Assembly: GCF_012927275.1 (NCBI RefSeq)
Contig: NZ_JABBGG010000006.1
Span: 124,001-188,000, forward strand
Reading direction: 5' to 3'
DNA length: 64,000 nt
From: Massilia polaris
GTDB taxonomy: Bacteria > Pseudomonadota > Gammaproteobacteria > Burkholderiales > Burkholderiaceae_D
Shown here: one piece after another, positions 15,339-23,091 of the stretch
How positions within the stretch are numbered: the stretch's first letter is position 1
Layout of the letters: every line of letters starts with the position of its first letter
Made by a program: the position numbers and the translations under genes
The notes under the pieces: model-generated
The model's database searches: none
The model's input: only the letters and a program-made list of their open reading frames with translations
What the model was told of the DNA's origin: nothing

Positions 15339-15626
15339 ATGAACGAAGAATCGAAACCGAAGAATGCCGGCACGATCGAACTCGCGCTGGAGCTCAAGGG
15401 TGTTTCATTCGCCCTGGTGGGACTGGACCAGATCAAGTTTGCGGCGCAAGAGGCCGCTGCTGCGGTTGCTTCGATTGGCGCACCTGCTGCGGTGTCAGTC
15501 CAAGGTGTCGAGCTAGTGGCGGGCGAAACGCCAGCATTGATGCTGGCTGAGTGGCGACGCACCAACGAGCTGCTTACGAGCTTCATGTGGTACGTCGAGA
15601 ACGGGCTACTTACTCGTGGTCACTGA
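15339..15626 (+). CDS. small phage protein of unknown function (95 aa)
   Basis: ATG 15339 preceded by AGGTGC. The product is rich in Ala and Val (AAQEAAAAVASIGAPAAVSVQ) and ends with a helical amphipathic part (LAEWRRTNELLTSFMWYVENG). No transmembrane segment or known domain is clear. Its 3' end overlaps a convergent gene by 17 bp. Confidence 0.55.
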   Translation: MNEESKPKNAGTIELALELKGVSFALVGLDQIKFAAQEAAAAVASIGAPAAVSVQGVELVAGETPALMLAEWRRTNELLTSFMWYVENGLLTRGH

Positions 15627-15816
15627 TCTGGCCTGCGATCGCTTCGAGTTGAGCCAAGGCCTCAGGGACAAATGACATCACCGAATGCTTGCCGCGCCAG
15701 TAACTGTGATTGGTGACCGATTGGTCGCGCGATCTTTCCTCGGCAAAGGCTTCCGTGTACAGCACAACTGCCAGTTTGCGCACTTCGACAGCAAGCATCA
15801 TTTTTTCATAGTCCAT
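15610..15816 (-). CDS. small minus-strand phage protein (68 aa)
   Basis: The only minus-strand gene in this part of the prophage. ATG 15816 has AAAGGT 7 nt upstream. The product starts MDYEKMMLAVEVRKLAVVLY and has a basic central part (EERSRDQSVTNHSYWRGKH) and a helical end. The 81-123 bp upstream could hold its own promoter. No family recognised; it may be an accessory gene expressed in the lysogen. Confidence 0.5.
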   Translation of the reverse strand: MDYEKMMLAVEVRKLAVVLYTEAFAEERSRDQSVTNHSYWRGKHSVMSFVPEALAQLEAIAGQISDHE

Positions 15817-15911
15817 GGAATTACCTTTCGCGTTGATTGTTGCGTGGAAATAACAAGATAACACGTTGGCAACACCTGCCCGATATTTGAACAATTCTCC
15901 AAAGGCCTGCC

Positions 15912-16073
15912 ATGTTCGGATTACTTAAGTCCCTGACAGACCTCGCCGGCGACATGGCAACCGTCATTCTCGCGCCCGTTGAAGTGGTGATCGACCTAAC
16001 CGGCGCGGCTGTGAAGCCATTCGCCGAGGCTGCCAAAGACCTGGCGGCAGATGTCAAGAGCCTGAAGGACTGA
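15912..16073 (+). CDS. conserved small phage protein (53 aa, amphipathic)
   Basis: ATG 15912 with AAAGG upstream. The sequence MFGLLKSLTDLAGDMATVI followed by APVEVVIDLTGAAVKPFAEAAKD resembles a small protein found repeatedly in Pseudomonas and Burkholderiales prophages, of unknown function. It is amphipathic to weakly hydrophobic. First of a rightward train of tiny genes ending at the terminase region; 2 bp separate it from the next gene. Confidence 0.6.
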   Translation: MFGLLKSLTDLAGDMATVILAPVEVVIDLTGAAVKPFAEAAKDLAADVKSLKD

Positions 16074-16075
16074 CC

Positions 16076-16186
16076 ATGAGCCTCTTGGCCCTAATGCTGA
16101 TCCTGTGCAGCCAGAACCCTCCCGCACCAGTGCCATCGCAACCGGCGCAGGTATCGCGGAATTGGCCGTATAGGGACCAACCATGA
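16076..16186 (+). CDS. 36-aa hydrophobic leader-type peptide
   Basis: ATG 16076 lies 2 nt after the preceding stop, and its stop overlaps the next ATG (ATGA). The N-terminus MSLLALMLILCSQ is hydrophobic with Cys at position 11, so it could be a membrane peptide or a very short lipoprotein; the rest is Pro-rich. Support comes from tight coupling on both sides. Confidence 0.4.
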   Translation: MSLLALMLILCSQNPPAPVPSQPAQVSRNWPYRDQP

Positions 16187-16353
16187 TGCCCCGCATTGAC
16201 TATGGCTCCCCATACGTGAACCTTCTTGCTTGGGCAATGAAGGAGGAATTGCAGCACCGTGCCGATATCCGCCGCATCACGGAAGATATGGCTCGGTGCC
16301 GCGTGGTCGCAGCCGATGCCCTAAGCCTCATCGACAAGATGCCTGACGTATGA
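16183..16353 (+). CDS. 56-aa phage protein of unknown function
   Basis: ATG 16183 overlaps the previous stop and its stop overlaps the next ATG. Sequence MMPRIDYGSPYVNLLAWAMKEE followed by a charged helix (HRADIRRITEDMARCR). The start MPRIDYGS...NLLAWAxE is familiar from small proteins of Burkholderiales phages; function unknown. Confidence 0.5.
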   Translation: MMPRIDYGSPYVNLLAWAMKEELQHRADIRRITEDMARCRVVAADALSLIDKMPDV

Positions 16354-16511
16354 AAGCCGACTTCACCATCAAGGTAGTGCAGGCATGGTGGCTGACACCG
16401 TACTTTTACACGCTCGCCGCGTTCTGCGCCTTGACAGGCTGCGAGGTAGACGAGAAGAAGCTGTTGCGCATCATCGACCGCGCACTGAAGCCGAAGATCG
16501 TATGGAAATGA
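16350..16511 (+). CDS. 53-aa phage protein with a hydrophobic segment
   Basis: ATG 16350 in an ATGA overlap. The middle (WWLTPYFYTLAAFCALTGC) is a hydrophobic, possibly membrane-spanning stretch; the C-terminus is basic (LLRIIDRALKPKIVWK). Such proteins are common in tiny-gene trains upstream of terminases. Function unknown. Confidence 0.5.
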   Translation: MKADFTIKVVQAWWLTPYFYTLAAFCALTGCEVDEKKLLRIIDRALKPKIVWK

Positions 16512-16621
16512 CCAATGAGGCCGAGGCCATCTGGCTCCGCATCCTGATCCAGTTAGGCATGATGCAGGTCGATATAGCGGCGGCACAGCAGCACACGCCA
16601 GGCACGGGAAAGAACGTATGA
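16508..16621 (+). CDS. 37-aa phage protein
   Basis: ATG 16508 forms an ATGA overlap with the upstream stop; ATG 16502 is an in-frame alternative giving 39 aa. Sequence MTNEAEAIWLRILIQLGMM then DIAAAQQHTPG. The short amphipathic helix is the only visible feature. Translational coupling on both sides is the main evidence. Confidence 0.45.
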   Translation: MTNEAEAIWLRILIQLGMMQVDIAAAQQHTPGTGKNV

Positions 16622-16812
16622 ACGTCAGAAATTGGGATGACTTGATCCGCAAGGCTGTGACCGAGGGCAATGATGCCCTGATCGCATCGCTGTCCGAGCA
16701 GCTTAGCAAGTGCGAGAAGGCCCATTCCATCCTGCGCGCCAAGGGATACGGCATGCAGGGATCGACGATTGAGGCAACTGCGGCGCTTGTGCCGGGGAAG
16801 AGGGAGTGGTGA
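16618..16812 (+). CDS. 64-aa phage protein
   Basis: ATGA overlap with the previous gene. Helical, with NWDDLIRKAVTEGND and LSEQLSKCEKAHSIL. Its TGA overlaps the ATG of the 150-aa gene (TGATG). Function unknown. Confidence 0.5.
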   Translation: MNVRNWDDLIRKAVTEGNDALIASLSEQLSKCEKAHSILRAKGYGMQGSTIEATAALVPGKREW

Positions 16813-17264
16813 TGGGTGAATGCAAATACAACCTGAGCGAAATGATCGAGCGCCGCATCCGACGTGATGTGGAGCCGAATGTCAGTGCTGCGCGAGACGC
16901 GATTCAAGATGCCATTGTGTCGTTGATCGGTGCGCTCGGCATCAGCCATCACGACGCCGGCACGTTTGACTTCCTCGATAATGTTGCCAACACCTACCGC
17001 GAGAAGCTGGTTCGCGATTGCATGTCCGCTGCTGTGGACGGCATGACTACTGGCAAACCTGTCGAAGATCCCAGTGCAGCCAGCGTCACACGAACAACCT
17101 TGAGCATGATTGGCGGCGATACCGTCATCATCGCGCACCCAAGCATGCTCACGACCGATCAGCGCAACCAGATTGCAGAGCGCGCCAAGAAGTCGCTGCC
17201 TGATGGCGTCAATGTTCTGGTCCTCGATGCTGGGATGTCGGTGGCGGCAGTCGTCAAGGCATGA
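16812..17264 (+). CDS. phage protein of unknown function (150 aa)
   Basis: ATG 16812 overlaps the previous stop and has AGGGAG at 16801-16806. The first 100 residues are helical and charged, the last 40 look like a small alpha/beta unit (DTVIIAHPSMLTTDQRNQI, then VNVLVLDAGMSVAAV). This end resembles a self-contained small fold that I cannot name. Largest gene of the tiny-gene train. Confidence 0.55.
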   Translation: MGECKYNLSEMIERRIRRDVEPNVSAARDAIQDAIVSLIGALGISHHDAGTFDFLDNVANTYREKLVRDCMSAAVDGMTTGKPVEDPSAASVTRTTLSMIGGDTVIIAHPSMLTTDQRNQIAERAKKSLPDGVNVLVLDAGMSVAAVVKA

Positions 17265-17347
17265 ACGTCATCACCGACATGATCGAGATGCTGGCATTCC
17301 CTGCATTTGTGGTCGTGGCTGCATCGCTTGCCGTCTGGCCCCTATGA
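17261..17347 (+). CDS. 28-aa single-pass membrane micro-protein
   Basis: ATGA overlaps on both ends (17261 and 17344). The sequence MNVITDMIEMLAFPAFVVV continues AASLAVWPL, so most of the peptide is hydrophobic and would span the membrane once. No ribosome binding site stronger than the coupling itself. Confidence 0.4.
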   Translation: MNVITDMIEMLAFPAFVVVAASLAVWPL

Positions 17348-17757
17348 ACTGGCAACGCATCAAGTGCGCCGTGTTCGGCCATAAGCTCGTGGCGGTTGGC
17401 GAAAGGCTTGGCATTGCTGGCGCCCATAACTGCACGCGCTGCGACTATCACAGCCCTGCGGTCGTCTGGCCGCGCCGTATGGTCAAGCCTTCCCCGTCCC
17501 CTCCGCCTATGCCGCAGATCCATTTGGCACTCAATAGGATCGCTGATGCCCGCGTGTCCCTTGAGCGCGGCGAGGCAGCGTGGTGCGCGACACAGATTGA
17601 GGACGCGATCAGGTCGGCCGAGTTCTTCATCAAGGCAGCGCGCGATGCGCTGAACAGCCAGCCTGAATCGCCGACTGATCGCACCGATGCAGGCAGTCCG
17701 GACACCGCAACGACGTGGCGCGGCGGACCAATCCCGCACATACCCCAGCCAACATGA
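17344..17757 (+). CDS. DUF1660-like phage protein with a CxxC site
   Basis: 137 aa from ATG 17344 (ATGA overlap). The N-terminus RIKCAVFGHKLVAVG followed by NCTRCDYHSP matches the pattern C-x-x-FGHK ... CxRC of DUF1660 small prophage proteins, possibly metal-binding. A Pro-rich linker (PSPSPPPMP) leads to a helical domain (LALNRIADARVSLERGEAAW) and a disordered tail. Function unknown. Confidence 0.6.
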   Translation: MNWQRIKCAVFGHKLVAVGERLGIAGAHNCTRCDYHSPAVVWPRRMVKPSPSPPPMPQIHLALNRIADARVSLERGEAAWCATQIEDAIRSAEFFIKAARDALNSQPESPTDRTDAGSPDTATTWRGGPIPHIPQPT

Positions 17758-17966
17758 ACATCCAACCCGCACTAGCCCAGCTTGCAGCCGACAAGCGAGC
17801 CCTCGAATCCCGCATCCGTGACCTGATAGGCGCAGAGGTGGCGGCATTCACCAAGATCACTGGAGTGGGCGTGAAGGGCGTTGATGTGCGGACGCAGGAG
17901 TGTCTAAGGGATATGCGGCCCAGTGTCATCGTTTCAGGCGTGACTGTGGCGCTGGACTTGGGGTGA
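17754..17966 (+). CDS. phage protein of unknown function (70 aa)
   Basis: ATG 17754 overlaps the preceding stop. N-terminal coiled helix (LAQLAADKRALESRIRDLIG) followed by a beta-type segment (VGVKGVDVRTQECL, VIVSGVTVALDLG). It ends 1 bp before the HNH gene. Function unknown. Confidence 0.55.
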   Translation: MNIQPALAQLAADKRALESRIRDLIGAEVAAFTKITGVGVKGVDVRTQECLRDMRPSVIVSGVTVALDLG

Positions 17967-17967
17967 C

Positions 17968-18291
17968 ATGGCCTGGGGATCGAAGAGCAGGCATGAGCGC
18001 GGGTACGGGAAGGAGTGGGACCAGGTACGCAAGGTCGTTCTGGCGCGTGACTGTGGTCTGTGCCAGGTCTGCTTGAAGAAGGGCGCATATACCACGACGA
18101 ACATCGTCGACCACATCATGAGCAAGGCTAATGCCGCGAAGCTCAAGTGGAGTAAGGAGCGCACTGAGCATCCGGATAACCTTCAGGCGATCTGCAAGCC
18201 CTGCCACGACATCAAGACCGAGGAAGAGCAGGGGAAGGCCCTGCGCCCCAAGGTGCAGATCGGCGAGGATGGATGGCCGGTGCCAGAATGA
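17968..18291 (+). CDS. HNH endonuclease of the packaging region
   Basis: 107 aa. CQVCLKKG, then NIVDHIMSK and NLQAICKPCHDIKT give the HNH core with two zinc-binding CxxC pairs; the catalytic His is in DHI. Small HNH proteins directly upstream of terminase genes in HK97-type phages work with the terminase in cos cleavage (shown for HK97 gp74). Context here (HNH, probable cos, TerS, TerL) fits that role. The 34-bp gap to the GIY-YIG gene separates it from the terminase module. Confidence 0.85.
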   Translation: MAWGSKSRHERGYGKEWDQVRKVVLARDCGLCQVCLKKGAYTTTNIVDHIMSKANAAKLKWSKERTEHPDNLQAICKPCHDIKTEEEQGKALRPKVQIGEDGWPVPE

Positions 18292-18325
18292 TTATGTTGC
18301 TGTGCGATTTGATAGATAAAAAACA

Positions 18326-18709
18326 ATGAAAAGAACTCAATACGTTATCTATGCGGTAGTTCTGCGCGAGCATCAGGACATCGTGAAAATTGGCAGGACG
18401 ACACAGTGGAAGAGTCGCCGCAATGAATACGATTCGTGGAATTTTGCTAATGGCGATGGGGTTTTGGATTGCATCGTGTTTTGCATAACAGAAGAGTATG
18501 CCGATTTGTCAGCGGTTGAGTCGGCATGCATTGATGGGCTCGCTATGATCTGCCCTCTGCATCGCGGAAAGGAATGGTTTCGCGGGACGTTGCAGGACGC
18601 TAGGCGAGTCATTGAGGATGTGCTTAGCGCCGGTCAGTTGAGCTATGACGAGCCAGCAGCTATGAGAAGGTCGAAGCAAAGCGCGCCAGCAGTAAAGATA
18701 TGCGGGTGA
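18326..18709 (+). CDS. GIY-YIG/T5orf172-like nuclease, probably a homing element
   Basis: 127 aa. YVIYAVVLREHQDIVKIGRTT resembles the first strands of a GIY-YIG nuclease (the second motif is VKIGRT), followed by R in KSRRNEYDSW, an acidic residue in AVESACIDGL and GKEWFRG. It is AT-richer than its neighbours and lies between HNH and TerS, a common insertion site for free-standing endonucleases. I infer a selfish homing gene, although a packaging role cannot be excluded. Confidence 0.65.
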   Translation: MKRTQYVIYAVVLREHQDIVKIGRTTQWKSRRNEYDSWNFANGDGVLDCIVFCITEEYADLSAVESACIDGLAMICPLHRGKEWFRGTLQDARRVIEDVLSAGQLSYDEPAAMRRSKQSAPAVKICG

Positions 18710-18748
18710 CCTAGCCCGTCGGTTGCATCGCAGCATTTAGTTGCCATA

Positions 18749-18804
18749 GGGCGGGGGGCGGGTCAAATCTCTGGGGCGATTACTGCCTAGGACCGCGCCC
18801 CCCC
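18749..18804. other. cos: candidate cos site
   Basis: The 143-bp gap between GIY-YIG and TerS has an unusual G-rich then C-rich structure: GGGCGGGGGGCGGGTCAAAT at the left and GGACCGCGCCCCCCC at the right. G-runs followed by GGTCAAATCTCT and an ACCGCGCCC segment are, as I recall, typical of cos regions of HK97-like phages with a neighbouring HNH gene. The cut positions cannot be read from sequence alone. Confidence 0.5.
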
Positions 18805-18852
18805 TTTTAATTCGCACAGTCAGGATAGAAAAACAGTTTTTCGGAGGGCATC

Positions 18853-19269
18853 ATGCCAGGTCCAGGCAAGAAACCGGCCGGCCTCAAAATGGTCGCCGGA
18901 ACAGAAAGAAAGGATCGGCAGCCCGAAGGCGGCGTCGATCTCCCTGCTTTATCAAGCGTCCCGAAGGCGCCAGACTGGCTGCCAAACTCACACGCGGTCA
19001 AAGAGTGGGATCGCCTCGCCGGCATCCTCACTGCAAACAAACTTCTCACCGAGGGCGGGCTGTCCGCGCTAGGAATGCTGTGCGCCCTGCACGGCAAAAT
19101 CGTCCAACTGTATGCGGCAGGTGAAGCTCCTACCGCCAGCATGGCGGGCACCCTGCGCAATATGGAAAACGACTTTGGCCTGACGCCGGTCGCACAAGGC
19201 AAGGTGAAACCAGTTGGCCAAGAAGACAAAGGAAACAAGTTCGCCGGTAACGGCAAGCGGACAGCGTGA
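18853..19269 (+). CDS. terS: terminase small subunit (P27 family)
   Basis: 138 aa. GGAGG at 18842-18847 precedes ATG 18853. MPGPGKKPAGLKMVAGT is the usual start of P27-type small terminases, followed by PDWLPNSHAVKEWDRLAGIL and a helical core. It recognises phage DNA at cos and regulates TerL. Its 3' end overlaps TerL by 56 bp. Confidence 0.9.
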   Translation: MPGPGKKPAGLKMVAGTERKDRQPEGGVDLPALSSVPKAPDWLPNSHAVKEWDRLAGILTANKLLTEGGLSALGMLCALHGKIVQLYAAGEAPTASMAGTLRNMENDFGLTPVAQGKVKPVGQEDKGNKFAGNGKRTA

Positions 19270-20959
19270 TTACATCCAGATCGCCATCGACTACGCGCAA
19301 GCCGCGGTCGACGATAAGGACCGAAAGCGCTTCGGTAAGTGGGTGCGCCTGGCTGCAAAGCGCTTCCTCGACGACCTAAGGCGCGCAAAAAAGAAGGGCA
19401 ATAGCTTCATCTTCGACGAGTGGCATGCGATTGACGCTTGCGACTTCATTGAGAAGCTGCCGCACGTTGAGGGCACATGGGACACTGAAAACGTCGTCAT
19501 GCACCCGTCGCACGTGCTTTTCGTGGTCTGCCTGTTCGGATTCCGCAACCAGGACGGCACGCGACGCTTTACAACCGCGCTATTCGCAGTAGCTCGGAAG
19601 AACGCGAAGTCCTTCCTCTGCTCCGCCATCCTGCTTTACTGCTTCTGCTGCGAAGTCGAGAACGGACCGCAGGTTATCAGCGCGGCGACGACTGGCTCCC
19701 AAGCGCGAATCGTGTTCAACGTCGCAAAGCGGATCGTTGAAAAGGTCGGCGACCTGCGCGAACAGTTCACGCTGGAGCCGTTCGCTAATGCGATCGCCCG
19801 CTACGAGGTGGGCGGCACGTTCAAGCCGATCAACGCCAAGGCCAGCACTCAGGACGGCTTGAACCCTTCGCACTGCGGCATCGACGAGATCCACGCACAC
19901 AAGACACACGACCTGCTGAACGTCCTGAAGTCGGCGGCCGGCGCACGACGCAACCCACTTTTCCTTTACACGACGACCGAGGGCTACGAGAGCCCGGGCC
20001 CATGGGGCGAGATTCGCCACTTCGCCAAGCAGCTGCTTGAGGGTGTAGTTGAGGCGGATCACTTCCTCGCGATTTACTTCGCGGTCGACGACGAAGACAA
20101 GGCCGAGGGCATCCCGGCTGACGACGACTTTGATGAGTCGAAGTGGATCAAGGCGAATCCGCTGATGGAGGTCAACCCACTCCTGATGAAGGAGATTCGG
20201 AAAGAGGCAATCGAGGCGAAGTCCATGCCCGGTCGCCACGCCGAGTTCAAGATCAAGCGCCTGAACCGCCCATCTGCGGCTGCGGGGGGCTGGGTCAACC
20301 TAGTCAAGTGGAAGGCTTGCAAAGGCGCGGTCGACCTTGAGTGGCTGCGCCAATTCCCGTGCTGGGGCGGGCTGGATCTTGCGAGTACGCGCGACCTGAC
20401 CTCGTTCAGACTGGTTTGGAATGTCGATGGCGTCCTTTACACGCACGGCTGGCGCTTCGTGCCAGGGGCTGCGGTGCATGGGCGCACTGAGCGCGGCCTA
20501 GTGCCGTATCAGGCGTGGGTCCAGGGCGGAATTCTGATCGAATCCGGCGCCGAGGTCACAGATTACGACGCTGTCGAGGCCTGCATTTTGAAGGCCAAGG
20601 CCGATTTCAATCTGCAAATGGTCGGCTACGACGGATGGAACGCCAAGCAATTGGTGCAAAAGCTGCAAGCGGCCAATGTCCCGATGCAGGAATTTATCCA
20701 AGGCCCGAAGAGCTACCACCCGGCGATGCAAGCATTGGAGATCGCATACGTCGGCGGAAATCTGGCGCATGGCAATGATCCGGTATTGAACTGGTGCGCA
20801 TCAAATCTGATCGCGCGCACTGACCAAAACATGAATACGGCGCCTGATAAGAAGAAGGCGCCGGAAAAGATTGACGACATGTGCGCGCTTTTAATGGCCA
20901 TCGGTGTGATGCAAGAAGCCGTCGAAATTGAACCCACCCCCGGAATCTATATCCTATGA
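19214..20959 (+). CDS. terL: terminase large subunit
   Basis: 581 aa from TTG 19214, chosen because AAGGTG (19201-19206) lies 7 nt upstream. The ATPase half has a Walker A variant VARKNAKS (residues 126-133; the usual form has Gly in place of the Ala) and Walker B CGIDE (221-225) followed by HAH. The nuclease half starts at GGLDLASTRDLTSF with the first metal-binding Asp, and has a later Asp in IDDMCALLMAI. It pumps DNA into the prohead and cuts at cos. Overlaps TerS by 56 bp and the portal by 4 bp. Confidence 0.95.
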   Translation: MAKKTKETSSPVTASGQRDYIQIAIDYAQAAVDDKDRKRFGKWVRLAAKRFLDDLRRAKKKGNSFIFDEWHAIDACDFIEKLPHVEGTWDTENVVMHPSHVLFVVCLFGFRNQDGTRRFTTALFAVARKNAKSFLCSAILLYCFCCEVENGPQVISAATTGSQARIVFNVAKRIVEKVGDLREQFTLEPFANAIARYEVGGTFKPINAKASTQDGLNPSHCGIDEIHAHKTHDLLNVLKSAAGARRNPLFLYTTTEGYESPGPWGEIRHFAKQLLEGVVEADHFLAIYFAVDDEDKAEGIPADDDFDESKWIKANPLMEVNPLLMKEIRKEAIEAKSMPGRHAEFKIKRLNRPSAAAGGWVNLVKWKACKGAVDLEWLRQFPCWGGLDLASTRDLTSFRLVWNVDGVLYTHGWRFVPGAAVHGRTERGLVPYQAWVQGGILIESGAEVTDYDAVEACILKAKADFNLQMVGYDGWNAKQLVQKLQAANVPMQEFIQGPKSYHPAMQALEIAYVGGNLAHGNDPVLNWCASNLIARTDQNMNTAPDKKKAPEKIDDMCALLMAIGVMQEAVEIEPTPGIYIL

Positions 20960-22269
20960 AGCAAGCCACCTGGTACAACGCTGAGCGGGTCAGTCAGCCC
21001 GGAAGCGTGGTCCTGAACGCATGGCGCGCGGAGCGGGTGCAAGCTTCGAACACATCGCAGCAGAACCTAACTGTGCAAGAGCTGGCGAACCTAATTAGCG
21101 GCGCCGGCGGCGTCGGCGGCCCGTCCGTGAGCGAAACCACCGCCATGCGAGTGTCGGCGGTCTATGCGTGCGTGGCGCTGATTGCAGGCGCAATTTCCAC
21201 GTTGCCGATGCCGGTGTACGCGCGCTCGGTCGATGGTCGCGAGATTGTCGACCACCCGTATTTCTGGCTGCTGAACGAGTCGCCGAATGATGACCTGTCG
21301 GCGGCGGTGTTCTGGGAATTCATGGTCAGCTCGCGGTTGTTCTATGGCGACTGCTTTGCTGAGATTCTGCGCCCGTCCTTCCGCAGTTCCAAGGTTACCG
21401 GGTTCGTGCCACATCATCCTAATCGGGTGCAACCGTTCCGCGACACAGCCGGCAACCTGTTTTACCGAGTCACGCCGCTGCTCGGCGCGCAGTACACAGT
21501 ACACCCGGCCGACATGATTCATGTGCCGAGTCTGGGCTTCGATGGGCTACGCAGCCCATCGCCGATCACGTACGCCGCCCGGCAGGCAGTCGGCACGGCG
21601 CTGTCCGCGGACGAATACAATTCGCGATTCTTCACAAATGGCGCCCGTCCTGACTTTGCCATTACGGCACCGGGCAGCCTGAGCGAAGATCAGGCGAATA
21701 TGATCCGTTCGACTTGGAACGACAAACACGCCGGCGTTGCCAAGTCGCACATGCCTGCGGTTCTGATGGGGGGCCTCGACATTAAGCAGTTGAGCCTTTC
21801 GGCCGCCGACTCGCAGATCCTCGCTACCAGCATGTTCCAGGTCGAGCAGATCGCACGGGTGCTGGGCGTCCCTCCACACATGATCGGGCATACCGACAAG
21901 TCCACCTCCTGGGGGGCCGGGGTGGAAAACATGGGGCGCGGCTTCGTCAAATTCACCCTCAAGCGCGACCTCGTGAAATTCGAGCAGGAGTTCAACCGCA
22001 AACTGTGGCCGACGCGCGAGCGCCTGTTCTTGCGCTTCGACCTGGCCGACATCGAGCGCGGCGACCTCAAAAGCGAAAACGAAGCGCTGCGCATCGCCCT
22101 CGGCCGCGCCGGCGAGCCGGGCTGGATGACTCAAAACGAAGTCCGCAAGGCCAAGAACTTACCGCCGAAAGACAACGGCGACGAGCTGCTGGAAGTGACT
22201 GCTGTCGCGCCCGCCCCATCACCAACCGAGAAAACCACTGATGAAAAATCTGCTGCAGCTGCTGGCTGA
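20956..22269 (+). CDS. portal protein (HK97 type)
   Basis: 437 aa, ATGA overlap with TerL. SETTAMRVSAVYACVALIAGAI is the typical start of the conserved HK97-type portal domain, and QVEQIARVLGVPPHMIG is its highly conserved clip/stem region. It forms the dodecameric ring at the unique vertex through which TerL packages DNA. The C-terminus is Pro-rich and overlaps the protease gene by 29 bp. Confidence 0.95.
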   Translation: MKQATWYNAERVSQPGSVVLNAWRAERVQASNTSQQNLTVQELANLISGAGGVGGPSVSETTAMRVSAVYACVALIAGAISTLPMPVYARSVDGREIVDHPYFWLLNESPNDDLSAAVFWEFMVSSRLFYGDCFAEILRPSFRSSKVTGFVPHHPNRVQPFRDTAGNLFYRVTPLLGAQYTVHPADMIHVPSLGFDGLRSPSPITYAARQAVGTALSADEYNSRFFTNGARPDFAITAPGSLSEDQANMIRSTWNDKHAGVAKSHMPAVLMGGLDIKQLSLSAADSQILATSMFQVEQIARVLGVPPHMIGHTDKSTSWGAGVENMGRGFVKFTLKRDLVKFEQEFNRKLWPTRERLFLRFDLADIERGDLKSENEALRIALGRAGEPGWMTQNEVRKAKNLPPKDNGDELLEVTAVAPAPSPTEKTTDEKSAAAAG

Positions 22270-22999
22270 AAACCGGCGCAAGTTCACGCCGATCGAATCT
22301 AGAATTCTGGCGAAGGGTAACGCAGCGGCAATCTATCTATACGACCCAATCGTCGCCGATCGCACAACTGCGGAGTGGTGGGGCGGCATCTGTCCGCAAG
22401 ACTTCGTGCCGGCCGTCCGCGCGCTAGAAACAGAAGAAATCACGATCTACACGAATTGTCCTGGTGGCGATGTCTTTGCTGCGGAGGCCATGTGTCAGGC
22501 GCTGCGCGAGCATTCCGCCAAAGTGACAATGCAGATTGAAGGCTACGCCGCCAGTGCGGCGACGGCGATCGCATGCGCGTGCGACGTCGTCAACATGACG
22601 GCCGCCTCGAAATACATGATCCACAAAACGTGGACCTTCGCGATGGGCAATGACGTCGACCTGCTGGCCACCGTCGAGCTGCTGCGCAAATGCGACCAAT
22701 CGATGTACGAAGAATACGTCCGTCGAAGCGGGAACACGATCGAGCAGGTCAGCGAATGGTGCGCGGCTGAAACTTGGTTCACAGCCGACGAGGCGGTGAA
22801 GAACGGTTTCGCGGACAGCATCATCGAGGCGCCGGCGGCAAACGCCCGCGCCTCGGCCAAGTGGAACCTGTCCGCATACGCAAACGCGCCAAGGCAATCG
22901 GAGCCGCCCGAACAACCCGAAGAAACCAGCATCACAGACGACCACCGCGCCCGCCAGCAGCAGCGCATTGGCATGCTGTCGCGCCTCCAAATTAGCTGA
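22241..22999 (+). CDS. head maturation protease (ClpP-like)
   Basis: 252 aa. The ClpP/SppA-like fold is shown by TNCPGGDVFAAEAM, the nucleophile in GYAASAAT (Ser105), the catalytic His in YMIHKTWTF (His128) and the later TADEAVKNGFAD. The C-terminal 50 residues are disordered and Pro-rich. It cleaves the scaffold part of the capsid protein in the prohead. An intrinsic terminator follows, separating it from the capsid gene. Confidence 0.95.
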   Translation: MKNLLQLLAENRRKFTPIESRILAKGNAAAIYLYDPIVADRTTAEWWGGICPQDFVPAVRALETEEITIYTNCPGGDVFAAEAMCQALREHSAKVTMQIEGYAASAATAIACACDVVNMTAASKYMIHKTWTFAMGNDVDLLATVELLRKCDQSMYEEYVRRSGNTIEQVSEWCAAETWFTADEAVKNGFADSIIEAPAANARASAKWNLSAYANAPRQSEPPEQPEETSITDDHRARQQQRIGMLSRLQIS

Positions 23000-23021
23000 C
23001 GCTCTCGCGCCACTAAGCAAG

Positions 23022-23043
23022 CCGCCTTCGGGCGGTTTTTTTT
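23022..23043 (+). terminator. intrinsic terminator before the capsid gene
   Basis: CCGCC-TTCG-GGCGG (23022-23035) followed by eight T. A stable tetraloop hairpin. Its place between protease and capsid genes suggests partial termination or a separate capsid promoter, although I see no clear promoter in the 50 bp that follow. Confidence 0.85.
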
Positions 23044-23091
23044 CGCCCCAACCCGGGCCGCGAGAGCGGACCACTTACCGAAAGGCACCAC

